Shown here: positions 1 through 7,040 of the stretch, one piece after another
Position numbering within the stretch: position 1 is the first letter of the stretch
Layout: each line of letters begins with the position of its first letter
Assembly: GCA_047629975.1 (NCBI GenBank)
Contig: JBLHUT010000165.1
Span: 1-8,179, forward strand
Source: JBLHUT01 sp047629975
GTDB lineage: Bacteria > Pseudomonadota > Alphaproteobacteria > Rhodobacterales > Rhodobacteraceae
Direction: 5' to 3'
DNA: 8,179 nt
Notes under the pieces: generated by a model
Seen by the model: only the letters and a program-made list of their open reading frames with translations
What the model was told of the DNA's origin: nothing
Database searches by the model: none
Position numbers and translations under genes: made by a program

Positions 1-1104
1 AACCGCATCGCAGGCCGGACTTTCCAGTCCGTGACGCTTGCGGTTGACTTGAGTTGCAAGAATGCGAATGGGCACCTTCAGGGTTCCGTCCATGGCGATC
101 TGGCGCAGCTTGTGATGCAAAAACGGATTGGCAAACCGCGCGAACAGCTCTGCCTTATAGGCCTGTGCCCCTGCCTGAAGCGGCACCGGCAAAATCGCGG
201 CGGCCTCGTCCATTACCCCGCTTGCAAGGGCTTTGACATCCGGATCGGCGACCGCCTGATGCACAAACGTATGCCCCGCCAGAAGCCCCGCATAGGCCAG
301 ACACGAATGTGCCCCGTTCAACATCCCGAGTTTGCGTTGCTCGAACCCCGACACGTCTTGCGTAAACACAGCGCCCGCGCGCTCCCACTTCGGACGAGGT
401 CCGGCAAAGCGGTCTTCGATCACCCATTCGGTAAATCGTTCAGTCGCAACCGCAGCACGCGCCGGAAGCCCAAGCGCATGGACCCGCGCCACCAGACCAG
501 CGTCGGTCGACGGTGTGATACGATCAACCATGCAGGACGGAAAAGTGACGGATTTTTCAAGATACTCATCGATCTCCACTCCGGCGGCATGACAAAAGCG
601 CTTTACAGCGGCTTCCAGCTTGGTGCCATTTTCCGACAGGTTGTCACAACTCAGCACCGTCACAGGCGCACCGTGGCGTGACCGCGCCAGTAACCCCGCA
701 GCAAGCAGCCCGATGGTACTGACCGCAGGCCCTCCGCTCAGATCGGCAACGATCGCAGGGGCATCAAGCTGTAACAGCCCGTCCGGAGCAAGCGCATAGC
801 CTTTCTCGGTAACGGTCAAGGTGATCACGTGGACCTGTGGGTCGGCAATGGCCGCAACCACCGCTGCCGAATCTTCGGCGGCGACCAGCACGGTATCCAG
901 AACATCAATCACCTGAACCTCGCGCCCGTGGGCATCGCTGACCTCAAGCGCATAACGCCAGTTTTGCGGCCGCAGGGCATCGCGCATATCAGGACGGCAC
1001 AACGAAACGCCTGTGATGCGCCATCCTCCAGCCGCTTTGAAAGTGTACCAAGCCTGATGCGCACGAAAAAAGTTTCCAACGCCAAGATGCAGCAACCGCT
1101 TCAT
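1..1104 (-). CDS. uxuB: Fructuronate reductase / mannitol dehydrogenase family oxidoreductase (partial, 3' end outside window)
   Basis: NAD-dependent cytoplasmic dehydrogenase that would reduce D-fructuronate to D-mannonate (or tagaturonate to altronate) in hexuronate breakdown. The first 368 residues are present and the frame stays open to the window edge; the family is usually about 480-490 residues. Seen in sequence: a nucleotide-binding start GVGNFFRAHQAWY (residues 8-20), LTVTEKGY (96-103), SCDNLSENG (152-160), VTFPSCMVDRITP (186-198), WVIEDRF (227-233), and the catalytic K-x4-N-x2-H pattern as K258, N263 and H266. The order and spacing agree with E. coli UxuB as I remember it. The start ATG overlaps the uxaC stop (ATGA) and is preceded by GGAGGG, so it is probably translationally coupled. 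It begins directly at the Rossmann strand and lacks the roughly 20-residue leader of E. coli UxuB. A mannitol or arabinitol dehydrogenase is the alternative, but the uxaC linkage favours UxuB. Confidence 0.87.
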   Translation of the reverse strand, partial: MKRLLHLGVGNFFRAHQAWYTFKAAGGWRITGVSLCRPDMRDALRPQNWRYALEVSDAHGREVQVIDVLDTVLVAAEDSAAVVAAIADPQVHVITLTVTEKGYALAPDGLLQLDAPAIVADLSGGPAVSTIGLLAAGLLARSRHGAPVTVLSCDNLSENGTKLEAAVKRFCHAAGVEIDEYLEKSVTFPSCMVDRITPSTDAGLVARVHALGLPARAAVATERFTEWVIEDRFAGPRPKWERAGAVFTQDVSGFEQRKLGMLNGAHSCLAYAGLLAGHTFVHQAVADPDVKALASGVMDEAAAILPVPLQAGAQAYKAELFARFANPFLHHKLRQIAMDGTLKVPIRILATQVNRKRHGLESPACDAV

Positions 1105-2474
1105 TGTAATCCCTCCAGCCGATAGGCAGATTTGACGGCATCAACAGTCAGCCACTGCGCAAGGTCGTGCGCATCCGCCATCGTAAACCGACCCACTGCA
1201 ACCTGTTGCGCCAAATGGCCGGCGACGGCCTTGCGCCACATTTCATGGCGCGCGGGAATAGACAGCAACGCCCGCGTATCGTCGTTGAACCCTGCAAGAT
1301 TGAAGTATCCCGCACTTTCGATAACCCGGTCAAAATACCGCGCGATACCAGCAGGGCTGTCATGGAACCACCAAGGAGGCCCCAGCTTCAGGGCAGGCCA
1401 ATGCCCCGCCATTGGCGCCAGTTCACGTGCATAGGTGCTTTCATCCAGCGTAAAGACAATCAAACCCATCCGTGGATCATTTCCAACCTGATCCAACAGC
1501 CCGTCCAACCCTTTTACCCAGTCTATCGGCTTGGGCACGTCCGATCCGGTATCGCGACCATAGGCTGCAACCACGTGCCGGTTGGTGGAACGCTGGCATC
1601 CCGCGTGAATCTGCATCACCAACCCGTCGTCCACCGACATACGAGCCATTTCGATCAGCATATGATTATAAAAGCGTATTGCATTGGCAGTACTGATGGT
1701 GCCCGAAAGAGCCTGATCCAGAAACTCCTGTACCGTGGCCTTATCCAGAACCCCGGTCGCCAGATCAGGAACATCATGATCTGTCGCACACGCTCCGGCG
1801 GCCCGAAAAGCCGCCCGTCTTTGGCCCAATGCCGCAAGATAGCCAGCCACCCGTGTGCAATTTTCCCCCGTCAGCGCCCCGAGTGCGTGCACATCTGCAA
1901 CAAAACCCGCAGCCGACGGATTAAGGACCGTATCGGGCCGGAAGGTGGGAACAAGACGGGTTCTGTGACCAACAGCGGCAAATCCGGCATGCTCGTGAAG
2001 ATCGTCCAACGCACTGTCAGTCGTGGCCAGAAAATCGATATTGAACCTATCCAACAGGGCACGTGGGCGGAACCCTGAGGTTTTCAGCGCCGCATCGATT
2101 ACATCATAGACCGCATCAGCCGTCTGGATATTGAACGGTTGCGTGATCGCAAAAACATTCCTGAAGGTGTAATCAAGCCATTGCCGCGACGGCGTGCCAA
2201 GAAACAGGTGCCAATGTTGCGCGAAAATCCGGAAAATCTTGCGGGGGTCGCGTTGGCTGACAGGCACACCGATGCCAAGATCAACCAGTGAAACGCCGTG
2301 GGAATACAACATCCGGAAAACATAGTGATCAGGAACAATCAGTAAGTCCGCGGGGTCGGAAAAAGGCTGATTTTCCGAAAACCACCGCGGCGATGTATGC
2401 CCGTGCGGAGACAGGATCGGCAAAGATGCGAGCGGTTCAAAAAGCTGTAATGCCTTGTCTGACAGAACGGTCAT
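1101..2474 (-). CDS. uxaC: Glucuronate (uronate) isomerase
   Basis: Isomerises D-glucuronate to D-fructuronate and D-galacturonate to D-tagaturonate, the first intracellular step of hexuronate use. It is a cytoplasmic amidohydrolase-fold enzyme. The gene is complete at 457 residues (E. coli UxaC is about 470). Seen in sequence: the metal-site-like HGH near the N-terminus (H24, H26), DHYVFRML (49-56), GTPSRQWL (93-100), TTD (151-153), PTFRPD (176-181), VMQIHAG (286-292), GPPWWFHD (365-372), and DDTRALLS followed by RHE near the C-terminus (398-411). These blocks occur in the order expected for the family. The ATG at 2474 has a GAGG about 10 bases upstream. It is the first gene of a pair with uxuB (4-base overlap) and lies 116 bases downstream of pyrF on the same strand, separated by hairpin-rich DNA, so it probably has its own control. 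Confidence 0.96.
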   Translation of the reverse strand: MTVLSDKALQLFEPLASLPILSPHGHTSPRWFSENQPFSDPADLLIVPDHYVFRMLYSHGVSLVDLGIGVPVSQRDPRKIFRIFAQHWHLFLGTPSRQWLDYTFRNVFAITQPFNIQTADAVYDVIDAALKTSGFRPRALLDRFNIDFLATTDSALDDLHEHAGFAAVGHRTRLVPTFRPDTVLNPSAAGFVADVHALGALTGENCTRVAGYLAALGQRRAAFRAAGACATDHDVPDLATGVLDKATVQEFLDQALSGTISTANAIRFYNHMLIEMARMSVDDGLVMQIHAGCQRSTNRHVVAAYGRDTGSDVPKPIDWVKGLDGLLDQVGNDPRMGLIVFTLDESTYARELAPMAGHWPALKLGPPWWFHDSPAGIARYFDRVIESAGYFNLAGFNDDTRALLSIPARHEMWRKAVAGHLAQQVAVGRFTMADAHDLAQWLTVDAVKSAYRLEGLQ

Positions 2475-2494
2475 ACACAGTATACCTCACATTG
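2475..2494 (-). promoter_or_regulatory. Possible GntR-type (UxuR/ExuR-like) operator at the uxaC ribosome binding site
   Basis: The palindrome GTATAC at 2480-2485 sits inside AGGTATACT on the uxaC coding strand, overlapping the Shine-Dalgarno. The E. coli UxuR/ExuR operator is centred on GGTATACC flanked by AATT arms. Here only the core matches and the flanks are not symmetric. The position next to a hexuronate operon makes it worth noting, but a chance match is quite possible. Confidence 0.2.
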
Positions 2495-2499
2495 TTGCC

Positions 2500-2538
2500 G
2501 GCGGGCTCCCGCCAGAGCGCGGGGGCATCCAAGGATGC
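2500..2538. repeat. Two short perfect inverted repeats with 2-base centres between pyrF and uxaC
   Basis: GGCGGG-CT-CCCGCC lies at 2500-2513 and GCATCC-AA-GGATGC at 2525-2538. With the CGGGC-AA-GCCCG hairpin at 2565-2576 they make three small palindromes in under 80 bases, in the 116-base spacer upstream of uxaC. Because the loops are only two bases, the real stems would be one pair shorter. None has a following T tract. They could be leader structures of uxaC, REP-like elements, or protein binding sites. Confidence 0.5.
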
Positions 2539-2553
2539 ACCGCCCCCCTGTTG

Positions 2554-2584
2554 GGCGTGGCAGCCGGGCAAGCCCGCCTGCGCC
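2554..2584 (-). terminator. Imperfect GC-rich hairpin just after pyrF, possible terminator without a U tract
   Basis: It starts a few bases after the pyrF stop codon. The core is CGGGC-AA-GCCCG (2565-2576, plus strand). It can be extended by GCAG/CTGC and GGC/GCC, giving about 12 base pairs with one mismatch and a 3-base bulge. No run of T follows on the minus strand, so it may be a weak or Rho-assisted terminator, or an RNA stabilising structure. Confidence 0.35.
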
Positions 2585-2590
2585 AGCCCA

Positions 2591-3295
2591 CTATACCAAC
2601 GATAGCTCGGCCTGAATAGCGGCAGCCGCCTCACTTGGGCTGGCTGCTTGTAGGATCGGGCGACCGACAACAATGTGATCGGCCCCGTTGGCAATGGCCT
2701 GTGCGGGGGTTGCGATGCGCTTTTGATCGCCGGCATCCGCACCAGCGGGCCGGACCCCCGGTGTGATGATCAGCCGTCCTTTGGCTTCTGGCAGGGCGCG
2801 GATCAAAGCCGCCTCTTGCGCGGACGCAATAACACCGTCGGCACCTGCTTGAAACGCACGCTGCGCGCGCTCGGTCACGATCTCGCCGATATCGCCCGGC
2901 TTGATCAGACCTGCATCCATGTCGGCCCTGTCGAGCGACGTGAGAATAGTCACCGCAAGAATTTTCATCCCTGTCCCGCCCTTGCCTTCGCTTGCGGCAC
3001 GCACGACGTGCGGATCACCGTGGACCGTCAGGAAATCAAGCTCGAATTGCGCCAACCCGCGCACAGCGGCCTCGACAGTTGCACCGATATCAAACAGCTT
3101 CATATCCATGAATATCCGCTTGCCGTGCTCCTGCTTCAGTTCGTTGGCAAGCGCCAAGCCACCACCGGTGAGCATACCCAGACCGATTTTATAGAAATTC
3201 ACCGTGTCCCCCAGCCGGTTGGCCAACTCCAGTCCCGCAAGTGCGTTGGGCACATCGAGGGCTACGATCAGGCGGTCAGTCTTGGCATCGGGCAT
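2591..3295 (-). CDS. pyrF: Orotidine-5'-phosphate decarboxylase
   Basis: Decarboxylates orotidine 5'-phosphate to UMP, the last step of de novo UMP synthesis. It is a cytoplasmic TIM-barrel homodimer. The gene is complete at 234 residues, typical of the bacterial short form. Seen in sequence: LIVALDVPNA (residues 9-18), FYKIGLG (34-40), the catalytic signature FMDMKLFDIGAT with D64, K66 and D69, LTVHGDP (89-95), ITPGVRP (177-183) and the phosphate-binding VVGRPI (209-214). The start was set at the ATG at 3295, which has GGAG seven bases upstream. An in-frame GTG 14 codons earlier would place that GGAG inside the coding region and lengthen the protein beyond the family norm. It is divergent from clpB and is followed by a hairpin and then uxaC. 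Confidence 0.97.
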   Translation of the reverse strand: MPDAKTDRLIVALDVPNALAGLELANRLGDTVNFYKIGLGMLTGGGLALANELKQEHGKRIFMDMKLFDIGATVEAAVRGLAQFELDFLTVHGDPHVVRAASEGKGGTGMKILAVTILTSLDRADMDAGLIKPGDIGEIVTERAQRAFQAGADGVIASAQEAALIRALPEAKGRLIITPGVRPAGADAGDQKRIATPAQAIANGADHIVVGRPILQAASPSEAAAAIQAELSLV

Positions 3296-3320
3296 TTGGC
3301 GTCTCCAGTTGGGCTGCTTT

Positions 3321-3349
3321 GTCAAACCCCGCAACACGGGTCATGTCAA
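3321..3349 (-). promoter_or_regulatory. Candidate pyrF promoter
   Basis: A perfect TTGACA -35 box reads leftward from 3349 to 3344. A poor -10 (TTTGAC at 3326-3321) follows after 17 bases. Alphaproteobacterial promoters often have a strong -35 and a loose -10, so this is plausible. A second TTGACA lies at 3325-3320 and has no usable -10. Confidence 0.22.
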
Positions 3350-3366
3350 CCACAACAGGCAGGCTT

Positions 3367-3420
3367 CTTGATCTACGTCATGCCCCCGATCTTGGTGTTC
3401 GTGTATCAATGCCCCTTGCA
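3367..3420 (+). promoter_or_regulatory. Candidate heat-shock (sigma-32) promoter elements upstream of clpB
   Basis: clpB is a classic sigma-32 regulon gene, so a CTTG...CCCC-type promoter is expected in the region divergent from pyrF. Two overlapping candidates are seen: CTTGAT (3367-3372) with CCCCGATCT (3384-3392), whose spacing is short, and CTTG (3391-3394) with CCCCTTGCA (3412-3420) after 17 bases, close to the alphaproteobacterial spacing but with an imperfect -10. I cannot choose between them from the sequence. Confidence 0.3.
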
Positions 3421-3518
3421 GCACCGGCTTTCACTTCCCATGTCTGGAACAGGCCGAAAGGATGTGCTGCTTGATGCGGGCATTCGGATACGGTGCTGAC
3501 GACAAAAGGAGATTACCG

Positions 3519-6128
3519 ATGAACATGGAAAAGTTCACGGAACGATCGCGCGGATTCCTGCAAGCTGCGCAGACCATCGCGATGCGCGAGGATCACCAGA
3601 AAATGGTGCCTGAGCACCTGCTCAAGGCGCTGCTTGATGATCCTGAAGGACTTGCTGCAAATCTGATAAAACGGGCGGGCGGTGCCCCTGAACGGGTGGT
3701 TGAAGCACTTGATGTCGCGCTTGCCAAGCAACCGCGCGTTTCGGGCGATGCCGGGCAGGTCTATATCGACGGGCAAACCGCCAAGGTTCTTGACGAGGCA
3801 GAAAAGATCGCAACCAAATCCGGCGACAGCTTTGTCCCTGTCGAACGGATTCTGACCGCACTGGCGGTGGTGCGATCCGGCGCGCAAAAGGCGCTTGAGG
3901 CGGGGGCCGTCACAGCGATGGCACTGAACACAGCCATCAACGACGTGCGCAAAGGGCGCACCGCCGACAGCGCCACAGCCGAGCAAGGCTATGAAGCGCT
4001 CAAGAAATACGCGCAGGACCTGACGCAGGCCGCCCGCGACGGCAAAATTGATCCGATCATCGGGCGCGACGAGGAAATCCGCCGGACGATGCAGGTTCTA
4101 AGCCGGCGCACCAAGAACAATCCGGTGCTGATCGGCGAACCCGGTGTGGGTAAGACGGCCATCGCAGAGGGCCTTGCCTTGCGCATCATCAATGGGGATG
4201 TGCCTGAGTCGCTCCGCAACAAGCGGCTGATGTCGCTTGATATGGGGGCCTTGATTGCCGGCGCAAAGTACCGAGGCGAGTTTGAGGAACGGCTGAAGTC
4301 GATCCTGTCAGAAGTCACAAGTGCCGCAGGCGAGATCATTTTGTTCATTGACGAGATGCACACGCTTGTGGGCGCGGGCAAGGCGGACGGGGCGATGGAT
4401 GCCTCGAACCTGTTGAAACCGGCCCTTGCACGGGGTGAATTGCACTGCGTCGGCGCAACCACGTTGAGCGAATACCGCAAATATGTGGAAAAGGACGCAG
4501 CCCTCGCGCGGCGCTTCCAACCGGTGATGGTGGAGGAGCCGACAGTCTCGGACACGATCAGCATCCTGCGCGGCATCAAGGAGAAGTACGAGCTGCACCA
4601 CGGTGTGCGAATTTCGGACTCTGCCCTCGTTGCTGCTGCAACCCTGAGCCACCGCTACATCACGGACCGGTTTTTGCCGGACAAAGCCATCGACCTGATG
4701 GACGAAGCCGGAAGCCGTTTGCGGATGCAAGTGGACAGCAAGCCAGAGGAACTTGACGCGCTGGACCGTGAAATCCTGCAAAAGCAGATCGAGACAGAAG
4801 CCCTCAGGCTTGAGGACGACAAAGCCAGCGCCGACCGGTTGGAGAAGCTTGTCGGAGAACTGAACGTCTTGCAAAAAAAGTCCGGCGAGATGACAGCCCG
4901 CTGGCAGGCCGACCGTGACAAGATGGAAGGGGCACGCGACCTGAAGGAGCAGTTGGACCGGTGTCGCGCAGAGCTAGATGCCGCAAAGCGCGAGGGAAAC
5001 CTTGGGCGTGCAGGTGAATTGTCCTACGGGATTATTCCCGAGTTGGAGCGTAAGCTGGCAGAAGCCGAAAGCAGCGAGCTGATGCTTGAAGAAGCGGTGC
5101 GTCCCGAACAAATCGCCGAGGTGGTGGAACGCTGGACAGGCATCCCCACGTCAAAAATGCTGGAAGGCGAGCGCGACAAACTGCTGCGCATGGAAGACGA
5201 GATCGGCAAACGTGTCATCGGCCAGCAAACCGCTGTGCGTGCCGTGTCTAATGCCGTGCGTCGCGCCCGGGCCGGGTTGAACGATGAAAACCGCCCGCTT
5301 GGCAGTTTTCTATTTTTAGGGCCAACCGGCGTCGGCAAAACCGAGTTGACCAAGTCGCTTGCGGAATATCTGTTCAATGACGACAGTGCGATGGTGCGCA
5401 TCGACATGTCAGAGTTCATGGAAAAGCACGCGGTTTCGCGCCTGATCGGTGCGCCCCCCGGATATGTCGGCTATGATGAAGGCGGTGTCTTGACCGAAGC
5501 CGTGCGGCGCAGACCCTATCAGGTCGTGCTGTTCGACGAGGTGGAAAAGGCGCATCCCGATGTCTTTAACGTGCTGTTGCAGGTGCTTGACGACGGCATC
5601 TTGACGGACGGGCAAGGGCGGACAGTCGATTTCAAACAGACGCTGATCATCCTGACCTCCAATCTGGGGTCACAGGCTCTGAGCTTGTTGCCGGATGGCT
5701 CTGATGCAGCCGAGGCGAAACGCGATGTGATGGAGGCGGTGCGCGGGCATTTCCGGCCCGAGTTCCTGAACAGGTTGGACGAAACGGTCATCTTTGACCG
5801 GCTGAGCCGGGGCGATATGGACGGAATCGTCACAATCCAGTTGGGCCTGCTGGCAAAACGGCTTGCAGGGCGCGGCATCACAATCGACCTGGACGAGGGT
5901 GCAAAGACCTGGTTGGCAGACGAGGGATATGATCCGGTTTTCGGGGCACGCCCGTTAAAGCGGGTGATCCAACGTGCCTTGCAGGACCAGCTTGCCGAAA
6001 TGCTGTTGTCGGGTGATATTGTTGATGGCGATACAATCACCATCACGGCTGGCGCAGACGGGCTTTTGGTCGGTGACCGCATCAGCGCGTCAAATCGTAC
6101 GCCACCTGACGATGCCGTCGTACACTGA
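3519..6128 (+). CDS. clpB: ATP-dependent chaperone ClpB (protein disaggregase)
   Basis: Hexameric AAA+ disaggregase that works with DnaK/DnaJ/GrpE to pull proteins out of aggregates after heat or other stress; cytoplasmic. It is complete at 869 residues, the normal family length. Domains seen: N-terminal Clp repeat domain (about 1-145); first AAA+ module with Walker A GEPGVGKT (206-213), pore loop KYRGEFEERL (250-259), Walker B ILFIDE (274-279) and arginine finger R331/R332; coiled-coil middle domain (about 405-525, rich in E, K, L and R); second AAA+ module with Walker A GPTGVGKT (601-608), pore loop GYVGYDEGG (648-656), Walker B VVLFDE (669-674), sensor-1 N715 and sensor-2 GARPLKR (809-815). 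The start is the ATG at 3519, with AAGGAG seven bases upstream; an in-frame ATG at 3462 lacks this and would add a non-family leader. Every catalytic motif is intact. It probably forms a single-gene unit ended by the hairpin at 6147. Confidence 0.98.
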   Translation: MNMEKFTERSRGFLQAAQTIAMREDHQKMVPEHLLKALLDDPEGLAANLIKRAGGAPERVVEALDVALAKQPRVSGDAGQVYIDGQTAKVLDEAEKIATKSGDSFVPVERILTALAVVRSGAQKALEAGAVTAMALNTAINDVRKGRTADSATAEQGYEALKKYAQDLTQAARDGKIDPIIGRDEEIRRTMQVLSRRTKNNPVLIGEPGVGKTAIAEGLALRIINGDVPESLRNKRLMSLDMGALIAGAKYRGEFEERLKSILSEVTSAAGEIILFIDEMHTLVGAGKADGAMDASNLLKPALARGELHCVGATTLSEYRKYVEKDAALARRFQPVMVEEPTVSDTISILRGIKEKYELHHGVRISDSALVAAATLSHRYITDRFLPDKAIDLMDEAGSRLRMQVDSKPEELDALDREILQKQIETEALRLEDDKASADRLEKLVGELNVLQKKSGEMTARWQADRDKMEGARDLKEQLDRCRAELDAAKREGNLGRAGELSYGIIPELERKLAEAESSELMLEEAVRPEQIAEVVERWTGIPTSKMLEGERDKLLRMEDEIGKRVIGQQTAVRAVSNAVRRARAGLNDENRPLGSFLFLGPTGVGKTELTKSLAEYLFNDDSAMVRIDMSEFMEKHAVSRLIGAPPGYVGYDEGGVLTEAVRRRPYQVVLFDEVEKAHPDVFNVLLQVLDDGILTDGQGRTVDFKQTLIILTSNLGSQALSLLPDGSDAAEAKRDVMEAVRGHFRPEFLNRLDETVIFDRLSRGDMDGIVTIQLGLLAKRLAGRGITIDLDEGAKTWLADEGYDPVFGARPLKRVIQRALQDQLAEMLLSGDIVDGDTITITAGADGLLVGDRISASNRTPPDDAVVH

Positions 6129-6146
6129 ACGGTTTTCGCAAAGCAT

Positions 6147-6185
6147 AAAAAAACCCCCGCAGAGAGTGGCTCTGCGGGGGTTTTT
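6147..6185. terminator. Bidirectional intrinsic terminator between clpB and the convergent VPLPA-CTERM gene
   Basis: A perfect 11-base-pair stem CCCCCGCAGAG / CTCTGCGGGGG (6154-6164 and 6170-6180) closes an AGTGG loop. It is flanked by seven A on the left (6147-6153) and five T on the right (6181-6185). Read rightward it ends clpB 18 bases after the stop; read leftward the A run becomes a U tract that ends the 6201-6767 gene. Confidence 0.95.
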
Positions 6186-6200
6186 AAAAACTGAAGTCGA

Positions 6201-6767
6201 TTACTTGCGACGGCGCGCGATGCCCAATCCGCCAAGACCGGCCAACAACAAAAGGCCAGCAGCAGGAAGCGGCACTGCGGCAGCATCAACAGCGAAGGTC
6301 ACGCTGTTACCTTCACGACCTGTAACACCACTGATGATAAAGGCGATTGTGTTACCAGAAGCAACGAAGATACCGGAAAACAAGCCCTCTCCGACGGAGG
6401 CACTTTCAGCAACTGCAACACTGATCGGGCTACCGGAGTTGACCGAGTAGGTAATGGTGATCGAGTTGGAGCGACCATTCACGCCAACCGAAAATCCATC
6501 GTCCAAACCACCACCATCATAGGTCAGATAAGGGTCAATGATGACGTTGCCCGAGATGATCAAGTCGGACGTAGCTGTCAGCGTGCCGGTTATGCCGGCA
6601 AAGTTCTCACGTGCAACGTCTGAGGCTGCACCAGCGACTGCGCTATCTCCGACACTGATGCTCGTTGCTGCATCAAAGAAACCCGAAACCACAGTTGCGG
6701 CGCTTACAGAGATCGGCGCCAGCACCACCGCGGCCGCCAAAAACACACTTTTAAAATTCATTTTCAT
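6201..6767 (-). CDS. VPLPA-CTERM sorting domain-containing secreted protein, function unknown
   Basis: Exported protein of 188 residues with two recognisable ends and an unfamiliar middle. The N-terminus is a signal peptide (MKMNFKSVFLAAAVVL..., likely cleaved near VSA-A, residue 23). The C-terminus is a tripartite sorting tail: VPLPA (165-169), a hydrophobic Leu/Gly segment (170-183), then the basic stop ARRRK. This is the VPLPA variant of PEP-CTERM signals, which by family knowledge are handled by an exosortase and linked to extracellular polysaccharide or surface anchoring. The mature part (24-164) is rich in Ser, Thr, Gly, Val and Ala with alternating beta-like stretches and has no Cys, His or Trp, like a beta-sandwich surface protein. 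The start at 6767 is chosen because AAGGA lies about six bases upstream; ATG at 6761 is a possible alternative. No exosortase or polysaccharide gene is in the window. I do not recognise the middle domain. Confidence 0.88.
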   Translation of the reverse strand: MKMNFKSVFLAAAVVLAPISVSAATVVSGFFDAATSISVGDSAVAGAASDVARENFAGITGTLTATSDLIISGNVIIDPYLTYDGGGLDDGFSVGVNGRSNSITITYSVNSGSPISVAVAESASVGEGLFSGIFVASGNTIAFIISGVTGREGNSVTFAVDAAAVPLPAAGLLLLAGLGGLGIARRRK

Positions 6768-6984
6768 AGCGAATCCTTTCCACAAATAGCTCTGGTCGTG
6801 TCCAAATTACGTAGTTACTTGATGTTTGTAGTATAAACGACAGTCATGCAACCTTAGTGTTTTATTAACCCTAACATCCTTAAAGTTGTATCGAAAAAAC
6901 CACGCAGAGGCGAATTAAGGAAAAAGCGGCTCATAAGTCATAAATGTGCTCAGAATTTGTGCGCTTTCTGGGTGGTAAATGCCT
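6768..6984. other. AT-rich intergenic region upstream of the VPLPA-CTERM gene
   Basis: Clearly more AT-rich than its surroundings and without a credible gene. It presumably holds the promoter of the 6201-6767 gene. On that strand a TATACT (6835-6830) could be a -10 box about 63 bases before the ATG, but I see no good -35 at the right distance. TTAA motifs at 6865-6890 are not spaced like a CtrA site. Confidence 0.5.
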
Positions 6985-7014
6985 AAAAAAAGGGCGGCCA
7001 CTCGAGGACCGCCC
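6985..7014 (-). terminator. Intrinsic terminator of the DsrE-like gene
   Basis: On the minus strand GGGCGG (7014-7009) pairs with CCGCCC (6997-6992), extendable by a G-U and a C-G pair, with a loop around CTCGAGT. It is followed directly by seven T (the A run at 6985-6991). It starts 26 bases after the stop codon of the 7041-7484 gene. Confidence 0.9.
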
Positions 7015-7040
7015 AGAACCAGCACTCTTAAACGGGCCGT

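Noticed and set aside
31..681. 216-residue open frame on the plus strand
   Set aside because: Antisense to the uxuB-like gene, whose reverse-strand reading is open over all 368 codons with conserved motifs.
1167..2078. 303-residue open frame on the plus strand
   Set aside because: It lies wholly antisense to uxaC, whose protein matches its family over full length. It has no recognisable motif and arises from the GC bias of the real gene.
2500..2584. Spacer palindromes as a CRISPR array or a tRNA
   Set aside because: The three inverted repeats differ in sequence and are not regularly spaced direct repeats, and no cloverleaf can be drawn.
2437..2742. 101-residue minus-strand frame across the pyrF-uxaC spacer
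   Set aside because: It overlaps the ends of both real genes in another frame, and the spacer part is made of inverted repeats.
2675..3499. 274-residue open frame on the plus strand
   Set aside because: Antisense to pyrF and running into the clpB leader; no family features and no ribosome site that fits the gene layout.
3462..3518. 19-codon N-terminal extension of clpB
   Set aside because: The extension does not look like any ClpB start, and AAGGAG lies just before the ATG at 3519.
5519..6289. 256-residue open frame on the minus strand
   Set aside because: Antisense to the end of clpB and crossing the bidirectional terminator; low-complexity composition and no domain.
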